A stretch of 64,000 nucleotides of DNA from Bacteroidota bacterium (GCA_016868775.1 VGFT01000004.1:157375-221374); one strand, 5' to 3'. Numbered from the stretch's first letter, positions 45,991 to 54,166 are shown. The notes: a model not told the origin generated them from the sequence alone. Program-made: numbers and translations.

Positions 45991-46785
45991 ATGACGGTAG
46001 CGGATTGTATTCTGGCCTTTGAGCCAATTGGATTAGAAGAAACAAACGCGCAGGCACAGCTTCTGCGGCGGGTGGATACCAAGTATGTGATCCGTCCCGA
46101 CCAATTGGAGCCTATTTTGTTGTCTTGGGTGCCAACACACCGCATTCTGGAAATCAACGGAAGAAAGATCTTTCATTACCACAGTGTGTACTACGACACG
46201 CCCGGGCTCGATCTCTATCATGCACACCATGCAGGCGCCGCAACCCGGGTAAAGTTTCGCCTGCGGGAGTATGCCGACTCGGACCTATCCTATTATGAAA
46301 TCAAGCTGCGTAGCAACAGCGGGGTTACCGATAAGCAGCGACAACGAATTCGTGCCAAGGAGCAGATACCGGAATTTTTACAAACAGCCGTGCAGGAAAA
46401 TCCACGCCACCTAAAGCAGGGGGTTATGCAAGAAACCCTTTCGGTTGATTATGATCGAATTACCCTCGTGGCCAAGGAGGGCGGGGAGCGGGTTACGATC
46501 GATCTCCACCTCCGCTACCGGGTAGCTGATCGGGAAAAAGATTATTCTGATCGGGTGATCATAGAGGTAAAACACGGGCGCGGGGTTCGTACAACGGAGC
46601 GAGACCGCTTTCGACGAATGGGTATACGCCCCGGCTCAATCAGTAAATACTGTCTGGGTGTTTTATCACTCTATCCGGCAGTCAAGCAAAATCGATTTAA
46701 ACTTCCTTTGCGTATCTTAGCCAAACAACTAAATGACTATGGAGCTGCTGAATGCTTCGGTGGATCAGGGACTGGAATTGTTTGA
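45991..46785 (+). CDS. VTC-domain protein (polyphosphate polymerase-like)
   Basis: The 264-residue soluble protein is a VTC domain, the tunnel-shaped fold of the yeast polyphosphate polymerase Vtc4. Residues that line the tunnel in that family have counterparts: Lys31 in DTKYVI, the Arg86-Lys88-Arg90-Arg92 row in TRVKFRLREY, Glu103-Lys105 in YYEIKL, the basic KQRQRIR strip (115-121), Arg156 in YDRI, Arg167 and the Glu192-Lys194 pair in IIEVKH. All charged positions appear intact, so a nucleotide- or polyphosphate-handling activity is plausible. It has no membrane segment. Its 3' end overlaps the DUF4956 gene by 53 bases. Confidence 0.88.
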   Translation: MTVADCILAFEPIGLEETNAQAQLLRRVDTKYVIRPDQLEPILLSWVPTHRILEINGRKIFHYHSVYYDTPGLDLYHAHHAGAATRVKFRLREYADSDLSYYEIKLRSNSGVTDKQRQRIRAKEQIPEFLQTAVQENPRHLKQGVMQETLSVDYDRITLVAKEGGERVTIDLHLRYRVADREKDYSDRVIIEVKHGRGVRTTERDRFRRMGIRPGSISKYCLGVLSLYPAVKQNRFKLPLRILAKQLNDYGAAECFGGSGTGIV

Positions 46786-47344
46786 TAAACTCACCGGTAA
46801 GTTTGTTATTCGGCTGGCCATTGATCTGCTGACCACCTTCATAATCATTCGTATCATTTATTTCCGTCACTATCGGCGAACCGAACTGTTTTTGACCTTT
46901 TTTGCCTTCAATGTCACCATCTTCCTGATTGCTTACTTGTTGAATAAGGTAGAAATGACCATGGGGGCAGCCTTCGGATTATTTGCCGTTTTCTCTATGC
47001 TCCGGTATCGGACGGAGAATATTTCCACCAAGGACATGACCTATATTTTCATCGTCATTGCCGTTGGCTTGGTTATGGCCATCAGCAAGGGAGGGTGGGA
47101 TGAATTGGGCTTGATTGGATTGATTGTGGTGGTTTTAATGGCCTTGTTGGAGAGCAACTGGCTTATCCGCAGAGAATACACTCAAGATATTATCTACGAT
47201 CGAATCGAATTAATACAACCAGACCGGCGAGCGGAACTTCTAAGCGATCTGCAGGTCCGCACGGGATTAAACATAGTGCGCCTTGAAATAGGAAATATTG
47301 ACCTATTGAAAGATACGGCACGCATCACCATTTTTTATCATTGA
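46733..47344 (+). CDS. DUF4956 membrane protein
   Basis: The 203-residue protein has four hydrophobic segments in its first 150 residues (FVIRLAIDLLTTFIIIRIIY, LFLTFFAFNVTIFLIAYLL, MTYIFIVIAVGLVMAI, LGLIGLIVVVLMALL). The conserved motif AAFGLFAVFSMLRYRTENIS lies between segments 2 and 3. A cytoplasmic domain of about 50 residues follows. DUF4956 proteins are regularly encoded next to VTC-domain proteins, and this overlap of 53 bases shows strict coupling. It may anchor the VTC protein or form a pore for its product; this is inference. A second ATG at 46739 is possible. Confidence 0.88.
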   Translation: MTMELLNASVDQGLELFDKLTGKFVIRLAIDLLTTFIIIRIIYFRHYRRTELFLTFFAFNVTIFLIAYLLNKVEMTMGAAFGLFAVFSMLRYRTENISTKDMTYIFIVIAVGLVMAISKGGWDELGLIGLIVVVLMALLESNWLIRREYTQDIIYDRIELIQPDRRAELLSDLQVRTGLNIVRLEIGNIDLLKDTARITIFYH

Positions 47345-47348
47345 TCAA

Positions 47349-48021
47349 TTGAGGCGGATATCATTTTTGATGTTTTTATTGCCGTTTTGTGCGCAGGGGC
47401 AAACCAGTGCGGCTGACCCGGTTGATGTGTTGGTACGGTACAAGTCTAACCCTTGACCTTAAAAACAAGTGGGAGGCAGGCATCGACTATCAAGCACGTT
47501 TTCAAAACAACCTGGCTTCCTACAAGGGGTCTTACATCAGTTTTTCCAGTTCGAAGAGTATCACCAAACGCGTGGGTTTGCAGGCCGAATATCGGCTGGG
47601 GTTGGTAAGCGGATCCAGCTTTCACCGGTTCTCGTTCGGGGGCGAATATGAGCCGAAAACTCGGAAAGTAGATTTTGCTTTTCGTCTCCTGGTATTGAAT
47701 AACATTCAGGATTTTTTGGATCCGCAAGAAGCCACTCAAAATGATTTGTATTGGCGGGCGCGTGTGAAATGGGGGTTTCGGATCAATAAAAAATGGTCGG
47801 GGTATTTAGTTACCGAGCCGGTGATGAAGTTCGGTGGCAACCGATTTGTGGACAATATTCGGAATACGGTAGGACTCAAGCGAAAGCTTTCTTCCGCTGC
47901 CAAGCTAGATCTGTATTACATGTATCGCCCCGATTATGCCAAGTCTCGCTCCAATCGATTGTTTCATGTGGTGGGGGTGAATGTGGACTTTCGAGTTGCT
48001 CCTCGGAAGCAAAAAAAATGA
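47349..48021 (+). pseudogene. DUF2490 outer-membrane-type protein with apparent frameshift
   Basis: From a TTG at 47349 (or ATG at 47370) one frame gives a signal peptide (RRISFLMFLLPFCAQ) and then GQTSAADPVDV, running into a stop. One base later, from TGG at 47431, a second frame continues as WYGTSLTLDLKNKWEAG and on to the stop at 48021. Removing the single T at 47430 joins them into one protein of about 223 residues with the usual DUF2490 layout: signal peptide, short linker, then a beta-barrel with alternating strands (NKWEAGIDYQARF, VGLQAEYRL, NKKWSGYLVTEPVMKF). The frameshift may be real or a sequencing error. It follows DUF4956 directly. Confidence 0.8.
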
Positions 48022-48035
48022 TCTTTCCACACCGG

Positions 48036-48407
48036 CTACTGCAGGGTTAGTTCCTTGACGATCCATTTTTCGTTTTGCTTTTCCAGAGTGGCTTTGTGTA
48101 CTTCTGTTTGTCGTTGGGGCTTTTCTGTTTGATCTTCTGGGGCAAGTCCGGATGTAGGATAGCGGGTAAAATCGATTTTGAATTCTACAACCGCTTGGGA
48201 AGGGAAATTTGCGGGTTCGATTTTTGTGATCTCGAATTGGTGAATATCGATCACATTGCCCCCGGGCAGTTGGCCGTTTTCAATGATCAAATCTTGGATT
48301 CGTTTGGCTGCAATCTTTTCATCGGGAAGGAGCGATTGGGGCTTGCAAACGGTTCCGAACAGGGGGATGCTGGCTATTAACAGTGCCAGGATGATGGTTT
48401 TATTCAT
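48036..48407 (-). CDS. Small exported protein of unknown function
   Basis: The 123-residue product starts with a signal peptide (KTIILALLIASIPLFG) with a cysteine (TVC) just after it that does not fit a good lipobox. The mature part is small and hydrophilic, with EFKIDFTRYPTSG and a C-terminal EKQNEKWIVKELTL that resembles the strand of a cystatin- or NTF2-like fold. No family is recognised. ATG at 48407 is chosen over an upstream TTG-type start at 48446 because it begins the signal peptide. It is convergent with the DUF2490 gene, 14 bases away. Confidence 0.7.
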   Translation of the reverse strand: MNKTIILALLIASIPLFGTVCKPQSLLPDEKIAAKRIQDLIIENGQLPGGNVIDIHQFEITKIEPANFPSQAVVEFKIDFTRYPTSGLAPEDQTEKPQRQTEVHKATLEKQNEKWIVKELTLQ

Positions 48408-48462
48408 GGTTGAATGTAGGCAGAATCTTTGGAAGGAAAGTCCCATTTCGTTGGGTATTCAG

Positions 48463-48470
48463 TACCTTTG
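48463..48470 (+). promoter_or_regulatory. TAnnTTTG -7 box before tRNA-Pro
   Basis: TACCTTTG ends 8 bases before the mature tRNA 5' end. A TTG is present only 9 bases upstream of it, not at the standard -33 spacing. Confidence 0.5.
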
Positions 48471-48478
48471 CCACCGCT

Positions 48479-48552
48479 CGGGAAGTAGCGCAGGCCGGTA
48501 GCGCACCTGGTTTGGGACCAGGGGGTCGCAGGTTCGAATCCTGTCTTCCCGA
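48479..48552 (+). tRNA. tRNA-Pro (TGG)
   Basis: The acceptor stem CGGGAAG pairs with CTTCCCG. The anticodon stem-loop CCTGG-TTTGGGA-CCAGG gives anticodon TGG. GGTTCGAATCC forms the T arm. The discriminator base is A. CCA is not encoded. A terminator follows and then an integrase remnant. Confidence 0.96.
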
Positions 48553-48558
48553 CAAAAA

Positions 48559-48590
48559 GAGCATCGATCATTCGGTGCTCTTTTTATTTT
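48559..48590 (+). terminator. Intrinsic terminator after tRNA-Pro
   Basis: GAGCA pairs with TGCTC, extended by a T-G wobble and CGA with TCG around the loop TCAT, followed by TTTTTATTTTT. It begins 6 bases after the tRNA. Confidence 0.9.
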
Positions 48591-48726
48591 TCAACCCTCT
48601 ATGCTTCAATTTCTTGCAGGCATGGGTTGATGATTAAAGGGTGTTTTAAGTCGATTTACACGATCCTATCTCAAAGACTGTCTCTGGGACTCAGTTGGGC
48701 CTCAAAATCAAAAATTGGGCCTCAGA
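48591..48726. other. Spacer with TTGGGCCTCA direct repeat
   Basis: TTGGGCCTCA occurs at 48695-48704 and again at 48715-48724, 20 bases apart, and each copy is followed by (A/G)AAT. It sits between the tRNA-Pro terminator and the integrase remnant. No copy of the tRNA-Pro 3' end (the expected attachment-site sequence) was seen further right in this region. Confidence 0.4.
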
Positions 48727-49285
48727 ATGGGATTTAAAAACACAAAAGGGGCAGTAAGCCTCACCGATTGGAAGGGTAGGGTAAGGATGTGTTGGAGACA
48801 GTTGGGAAAGCGCTATTCACTCACCCTCTTTCCCAACAACAAAAAAGGGCTGCTTCAGGCAAAGAAGCTAGCCCTAGAAATAGAATCAGACCTGTTTAAC
48901 GATCGGTTTAATGCCACTCTTTGCAAATACAAGGGCATAAAGCCTCCTCAGGAGATCGAGCTACCCACCAAAACCATGGTGGAGCAGTTTGAGCACTGGG
49001 TAAAGGAGTATAAGCAGATGGATTGCGATAAGAATGTGGACTATTACCACCTCCGTAACACTCTCAGAAAATGGGGGGCATTTGATCAGGAAACCATCCT
49101 CGCAAGGCTGAATAAGGAGTCATTTAGGGGGTCAATACAGTACCCCGGTCAGTGAGAATGAGCTGTATGAACTGAATAAGCCCTTCATTGAGGGGGATAG
49201 TAAATTAACACCCGGGCAAAAGTCAAACTACAAGGTGAGAAAAGAGGTTCCCAAAGGATTTTCATTTAGATATAAATGTCAATAA
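48727..49285 (+). pseudogene. Tyrosine integrase remnant (N-terminal half only), frameshifted
   Basis: From ATG 48727 (or TTG 48715) to TGA at 49153-49155 there are about 142 residues. LTDWKGRVRMCWRQLGKRYSL and FNDRFNATLCKYKG match the arm-DNA-binding domain of DUF3596-type phage integrases, and TMVEQFEHWVKEYK begins the SAM-like core-binding domain. The catalytic domain with the Arg-His-Arg-Tyr residues is absent. A second frame, shifted by one base and open from 49112 to TAA at 49283-49285, follows with VSENELYELNKPFIEG; its relation to an integrase is unclear. Location beside tRNA-Pro suggests the scar of an integrative element. Confidence 0.7.
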
Positions 49286-49305
49286 AGGCTGTTTTTCGAT
49301 TTCCT

Positions 49306-49313
49306 TATTTTTG
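49306..49313 (+). promoter_or_regulatory. TAnnTTTG -7 box before the epimerase gene
   Basis: TATTTTTG ends 9 bases before the ATG at 49323. No TTG at -33. Confidence 0.45.
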
Positions 49314-49322
49314 CTACCGATC

Positions 49323-50279
49323 ATGCATCTCCTTCTTACCGGCGGCGCCGGCTTTATTGGTCATCATTTGCTCGCGGCCCTCTATGCGAAGTACCCCGGT
49401 GCGCAAATCACCTGCATCGATAACTTCGATCCGTTCTACGATGTTGCCGTTAAGGAGAATAACATTCAGCCCTTTTTGAGTAAGCCGGGATTTCGGTTGT
49501 TGCGGATCGATTTGGGACAAACATCTCCGACCCAACTTACAACGCTGATCCCCGAGAAGGTGGATCTTATCCTGCACCTGGCAGCCAAGGCAGGCGTTCG
49601 TCCCAGTATCCAAAACCCCGAGGCCTATCAGCAGGCCAATGTGGGGGGGACAAAAAACCTGCTTGATTTTGCCGTTGCTACCGGCGTACGCCAATTCATT
49701 TTTGCCTCCAGCAGCAGCGTGTACGGCATCAACGATCATTACCCGTGGAAAGAGGACGAAGAGCTCATTCCCATCAGTCCCTACGCCAGTACCAAACTGG
49801 CCGGTGAACAACTCGGAAAACAATACCGCGAACGACATGGCATGCGCTTCATCGCTTTGCGCTTCTTTACTGTTTACGGTCCCGGCCAACGCCCCGATCT
49901 AGCCATTCATAAATTCACCCGCGCCATCCTGAACGATCAACCCCTTACGGTCTATGGAAACGGAAACACCAGCCGCGATTATACCTATGTGGGCGATATT
50001 GTACAGGGTATTTTGGGGGCGATGAAGTATAGCGACTCCAATTTCGAAATCATCAACCTGGGCAATCACTACTCTATTTCCCTAATCGATCTCATTCGCG
50101 CCATAGAAAAAATAACAGGCAAATCCGCTTTGCTTCAATACGGACCCGATCAGCCCGGCGATGTACCTAAAACCTATGCCGATATCAGCAAAGCCAAACG
50201 ATTGCTGGGATATGATCCCCAAACCAAATTGGAAACGGGCTTAACGGCTTTTGTGGATTGGTTTACTTCCAACCGTTGA
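49323..50279 (+). CDS. NAD-dependent nucleotide-sugar epimerase (UDP-glucuronate 4-epimerase-like)
   Basis: The 318-residue protein is an extended short-chain dehydrogenase. The NAD loop TGGAGFIGHHL is at residues 6-16; HLAAKAGVRPSIQNPEAY, SSSSVYG and the catalytic YASTK (Tyr and Lys) follow, and FFTVYGPGQRPDLAI is typical of UDP-glucuronate 4-epimerases. Its product would feed capsule or lipopolysaccharide synthesis. ATG at 49323 (MHLLLTGG) is preferred to TTG at 49311. It is convergent with a glycosyltransferase gene with 1 base between the stops, which fits a role in surface polysaccharide formation. Confidence 0.9.
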   Translation: MHLLLTGGAGFIGHHLLAALYAKYPGAQITCIDNFDPFYDVAVKENNIQPFLSKPGFRLLRIDLGQTSPTQLTTLIPEKVDLILHLAAKAGVRPSIQNPEAYQQANVGGTKNLLDFAVATGVRQFIFASSSSVYGINDHYPWKEDEELIPISPYASTKLAGEQLGKQYRERHGMRFIALRFFTVYGPGQRPDLAIHKFTRAILNDQPLTVYGNGNTSRDYTYVGDIVQGILGAMKYSDSNFEIINLGNHYSISLIDLIRAIEKITGKSALLQYGPDQPGDVPKTYADISKAKRLLGYDPQTKLETGLTAFVDWFTSNR

Positions 50280-50280
50280 A

Positions 50281-51228
50281 TCAACTACCCGAGGCATTGC
50301 CCTCAAACACCCGCCGCACCGTGTAGGTTTTTTTGTTCTGCGACTCAAAATACGTACGCATCCCGATCTCGGCTACGATTCCGATGGTAATGAGTTGTAT
50401 TCCGCCAAGCAAAAGCATCAGTCCCAAGATCAACAACGGCTTTCCCCAGATATCCTGCCCCGCGATTTTAAGCGCGAGCAAATACAAGTTGATCAGGATG
50501 CCTAGTCCCAGGCCAATGAAACCCATGGTGCCGAACAGGTGCATGGGTTTGTGCATGTACTTTCGGAAAAACACCATCAGCAACAGATCGCTCATCACTT
50601 TGAATGTGCGGTTGATGCCATACTTGCTGGTTCCGTGCAGCCGCGCATGATGCTTTACGTCTACCTGCGTAATGCGGGCCCCCTGCAATTTGGCCAGCAC
50701 GGGAATGAAGCGGTGTAACTCGCCATAAAGTCCAAGTTCTTCGGCGATCTCGCGTTTAAAAATTTTCAAGGTGCAACCATAATCCCGTATGTAAACTCCG
50801 GTCATTTTGCGGATCAGTGCGTTGGCGATTCGACTGGGAATCTTGCGCAGCAGCATGCCGTCTTGCCGATTTCGTCGGTTGCCTGCTACTACATCCCAAT
50901 CCTCCGCTTTCAGTAATTCCAGCATGGCCGGAATGTCGGTAGGATCATTTTGCAAGTCACCGTCCAGCAAGGCAATATACCTTCCGGTGCAATGATCGAT
51001 CCCGGCGGTCATGGCCGTGCTTTGTCCGTAGTTCTTACGCAGTTCAACGCATTTGGAGCGGGGATCGGCATGGGATCGGATCTCGGAAACCGTCCGATCG
51101 GTGGAGCCGTCGTCAACAAACACCACTTCATAGTCCAACCCGCTCAGAGCGGAGCGGACCGCTGCCAGCAAGGGAGCGATGTTCGATTCCTCGTTCAGTA
51201 CGGTTATGACGACGGAAAGCTCTTTCAT
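50281..51228 (-). CDS. Family 2 glycosyltransferase with two C-terminal membrane segments
   Basis: The 315-residue protein has a GT2 domain (LSVVITVLNEESNI at residues 4-17, FVDDGSTDRT, LLDGDLQNDPTDIP as the D-x-D region, and YGCTLKIFKREI), then two hydrophobic segments at about 230-300. This is the layout of DPM1/GtrB/ArnC-type enzymes, which transfer a sugar from a nucleotide donor to polyprenyl phosphate at the inner membrane. Substrate is not determined. A near-consensus TATCTTTA box lies on the minus strand at 51236-51243. Confidence 0.9.
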   Translation of the reverse strand: MKELSVVITVLNEESNIAPLLAAVRSALSGLDYEVVFVDDGSTDRTVSEIRSHADPRSKCVELRKNYGQSTAMTAGIDHCTGRYIALLDGDLQNDPTDIPAMLELLKAEDWDVVAGNRRNRQDGMLLRKIPSRIANALIRKMTGVYIRDYGCTLKIFKREIAEELGLYGELHRFIPVLAKLQGARITQVDVKHHARLHGTSKYGINRTFKVMSDLLLMVFFRKYMHKPMHLFGTMGFIGLGLGILINLYLLALKIAGQDIWGKPLLILGLMLLLGGIQLITIGIVAEIGMRTYFESQNKKTYTVRRVFEGNASGS

Positions 51229-51323
51229 TGGTGTAAAGATAGGAATTAGGATGAGGAGATGAATATCACCAAACTGCCGTTCAACTACTGTTCAACTCTA
51301 TTCATCCCCTCAACTTCTCTTCG

Positions 51324-51331
51324 TAATTTTG
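51324..51331 (+). promoter_or_regulatory. TAnnTTTG -7 box before canonical uvrA
   Basis: TAATTTTG ends 6 bases before the ATG at 51338. A TTC rather than TTG sits at the -33 spacing. A LexA-like operator was not recognised. Confidence 0.45.
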
Positions 51332-51337
51332 TTCCCC

Positions 51338-54166
51338 ATGTCTGCCAAGCAAGAAACTGATTACATCGAGATTGAGGGAGCGCGAACGCACAATCTCCAA
51401 AATCTGGACTTGCGTATTCCCGCACAACAGCTGGTGGTGATCACCGGACTCAGTGGCAGCGGAAAATCTTCACTCGCCTTCGATACGTTATATGCCGAAG
51501 GCCAACGGCGTTACTTGGAAACCTTTGGAGCCTACGCGCGGCAATTTGTGGGCGATATGGAAAGGCCTGATGTAGATAAGATTACCGGACTTTCCCCCGT
51601 GATCAGCATCGAGCAAAAAACTACCAATAAGAATCCCCGATCCACCGTTGGTACCGTTACGGAGATCTATGATTTCCTGCGGTTGTTGTATGCCCGCATC
51701 GGCATCGCTTATTCGTATCAGACCGGTAAGCCGATGGTGAAATGGAGCGAAGAGGAGATCGTCGCCAACATCCGCGAGAAATACGTCGGAAAGAAAATTG
51801 AACTCCTGGCCCCATTGGTAAGGGGAAGAAAAGGACATTATCGGGAACTCTTCGAAGAATGGCGTAAAAAAGGATTTTTGAAGATGCGGGTGGACGGAGT
51901 GGTCAAGGAGCTGGTGCCAAAAATGCAAGTGGATCGCTATTCCATTCACGACATCGAATTGGTGGTCGATCGGCTGAAGCTGACCGATGATTTGGTAGGG
52001 CGATTGAGTCAGAGCATACATCAAACCATGAAACTGGGGAAAGGGTTGATGTTTGTATTGGTAGAGGAAAAACACTTGATCCAATACTCGAAGAGTTTGA
52101 TGTGTGCCGACACCGGAATCAGCTACGAGGAACCCTCTCCCAATGCCTTCTCCTTTAATTCACCCTATGGGGCTTGTGCTACCTGTAAAGGGCTTGGCAT
52201 GCAGCACCGCGTCAATCTGGAGCTGGTGATACCGGATCCGACGCTGAGTATTCAGGAGGGCGGTATTGCCCCGCTGGGCGAGGAACGGGAGGCTTGGGTG
52301 TATCGGCAAGCGCAGGATCTGGCCAAAAAGAATAAGATCTCGCTTAAGACACCCGTGGGGGAGCTGACCAAAAAACAGTTGAACATATTGCTATATGGAA
52401 ATGAGGCGGGGGAAATGAATGAAGCGGATATCTCGGAGATGAAGTTCGATCCGGATGCACCTTTTGAAGGAGTGATCAATTTGTTGCACCGTTGGTATGT
52501 GAATCCATATAGTGAAAGCATCCGCGAATGGGCCGAAGGGTATATGACCGAGCAGCCCTGTCCCGATTGCAGCGGAACGCGCTTGAAAAAGGAGAGCAAT
52601 TGGTTTCGGGTGAATGGTCGAACCATCGCCGAGCTATCGGCCATGAACCTGGATAATCTTGCGGCTTGGTTTGACGGCATCGAATTGTATTTGGATAAAA
52701 AGCACCAAACCATTGCGCGGGATATTTTAAAGGAGATCCGGGAAAGGTTGCAATTCATGCTGAATGTAGGGTTGTCGTATTTAAGTTTGAGTCGGCCTAC
52801 CCGCACGCTTAGCGGAGGCGAATCGCAACGCATCCGTCTCGCCACGCAGATCGGTTCTCAGCTGCAGGGCATCACGTATATACTCGATGAACCATCGATC
52901 GGGTTGCATCAACGCGACAATCAGCGGTTGATCGAAGCGTTGAAGCGGTTGCGGGATCTGGGCAACTCGGTAATCGTGGTGGAGCACGATCGGGATATTA
53001 TGATGGCGGCCGATCATTTGATCGATCTGGGACCGGGTGCGGGATTACACGGCGGACGAACCGTAGCCCAGGGTACTCCGGCGGAGTTGATCAAGGGAAA
53101 ATCAAGTACCGCTGCTTTTTTAAATGGGAAGCTTCGAATCGATATCCCGGCAGAAAGACGACCGGGTAACGGACAATTCCTGGAACTGTACGGAGCCAGC
53201 GGAAACAATTTGCAAGCGGTTGATCTGAAACTTCCGTTGGGATGTTTGGTGGTTGTAACCGGTGTAAGTGGCAGTGGGAAGTCCACCTTGATCAACGAAA
53301 CCTTGTATCCCATTCTGTCGGCTCATGCGTTTGGTTCACGTAAGCAGCCGTTGGCCTATCGCTCGATCAAGGGATTGAAGGCAATCGATAAAGTAATCGA
53401 TATTGACCAAGCACCGATTGGCCGAACACCCCGCAGCAATCCCGCTACCTATTGTGGATTCTTCACCGAGATTCGGAATTTATTCGCCGCTCTGCCCGAA
53501 TCAAAGATCCGTGGCTATAACGCCGGCAGGTTTTCGTTCAATGTGAAGACCGGCCGATGTCCCGTTTGCGAAGGCGGTGGGATGCGGGTGATTGAAATGA
53601 ATTTCTTGCCGGATGTGTATGTGCATTGTGAAAAATGCAATGGGCGTCGTTATAACCGGGAAACCTTAGAGATCCGATACAAAGGCAAGTCGATCTCGGA
53701 TGTGTTGGATATGACGGTCGACGAAGCGGTGGATTTTTTCCAGGCCGTTCCTTATCTGTATCGAAAGATCAAGGTGTTGCAGGATGTGGGGTTGGGTTAT
53801 ATCACCTTGGGGCAATCGGCCGTTACCCTGAGTGGGGGAGAGGCGCAGCGAATCAAGTTATCGACCGAATTGGCTAAGCGCGATACCGGTCGCACGATTT
53901 ATATTCTGGACGAACCCACAACGGGATTGCATTTTGAGGACGTTCGAAAATTATTGGAGGTATTGGGTCGTTTGGTGGATCGGGGCAATTCCGTGTTGGT
54001 TATCGAGCATAACATGGATGTGATCAAAGTGGCCGATCACCTCATCGACATTGGTCCGGAGGGTGGTGATGGCGGAGGTCGGATTGTAGCCCAAGGAACC
54101 CCGGAGCAGGTACAGCGGGTTCAATCGAGCTTAACAGCTCCTTTTTTACGGGCCGAGTTGAAGTAA
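51338..54166 (+). CDS. uvrA: Excinuclease ABC subunit A (canonical UvrA)
   Basis: UvrA detects DNA damage and loads UvrB in nucleotide excision repair. The 942-residue protein opens with IEIEGARTHNLQNLDL and Walker A GLSGSGKSS near residue 38. It has IEQKTTNKNPRST, the zinc-module pairs CATCKG, CPDCSG, CPVCEG and CEKCNG, both LSGGE(S/A)QRI signatures and Walker [12 protein letters not shown] and [11 protein letters not shown]. The motifs agree with standard UvrA better than those of the paralogue at 31288. ATG at 51338 is used instead of TTG at 51329. The gene is convergent with the DUF6089 gene. Confidence 0.95.
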   Translation: MSAKQETDYIEIEGARTHNLQNLDLRIPAQQLVVITGLSGSGKSSLAFDTLYAEGQRRYLETFGAYARQFVGDMERPDVDKITGLSPVISIEQKTTNKNPRSTVGTVTEIYDFLRLLYARIGIAYSYQTGKPMVKWSEEEIVANIREKYVGKKIELLAPLVRGRKGHYRELFEEWRKKGFLKMRVDGVVKELVPKMQVDRYSIHDIELVVDRLKLTDDLVGRLSQSIHQTMKLGKGLMFVLVEEKHLIQYSKSLMCADTGISYEEPSPNAFSFNSPYGACATCKGLGMQHRVNLELVIPDPTLSIQEGGIAPLGEEREAWVYRQAQDLAKKNKISLKTPVGELTKKQLNILLYGNEAGEMNEADISEMKFDPDAPFEGVINLLHRWYVNPYSESIREWAEGYMTEQPCPDCSGTRLKKESNWFRVNGRTIAELSAMNLDNLAAWFDGIELYLDKKHQTIARDILKEIRERLQFMLNVGLSYLSLSRPTRTLSGGESQRIRLATQIGSQLQGITYILDEPSIGLHQRDNQRLIEALKRLRDLGNSVIVVEHDRDIMMAADHLIDLGPGAGLHGGRTVAQGTPAELIKGKSSTAAFLNGKLRIDIPAERRPGNGQFLELYGASGNNLQAVDLKLPLGCLVVVTGVSGSGKSTLINETLYPILSAHAFGSRKQPLAYRSIKGLKAIDKVIDIDQAPIGRTPRSNPATYCGFFTEIRNLFAALPESKIRGYNAGRFSFNVKTGRCPVCEGGGMRVIEMNFLPDVYVHCEKCNGRRYNRETLEIRYKGKSISDVLDMTVDEAVDFFQAVPYLYRKIKVLQDVGLGYITLGQSAVTLSGGEAQRIKLSTELAKRDTGRTIYILDEPTTGLHFEDVRKLLEVLGRLVDRGNSVLVIEHNMDVIKVADHLIDIGPEGGDGGGRIVAQGTPEQVQRVQSSLTAPFLRAELK

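Noticed and set aside
48591..49320. Complete insertion sequence or genomic island
   Set aside because: No terminal inverted repeats, no transposase, no attachment-site duplication and no cargo genes were found; only an integrase fragment remains.
31288..54166. The two uvrA genes as an assembly duplication
   Set aside because: They differ throughout in sequence, share only family motifs, and have different neighbours.
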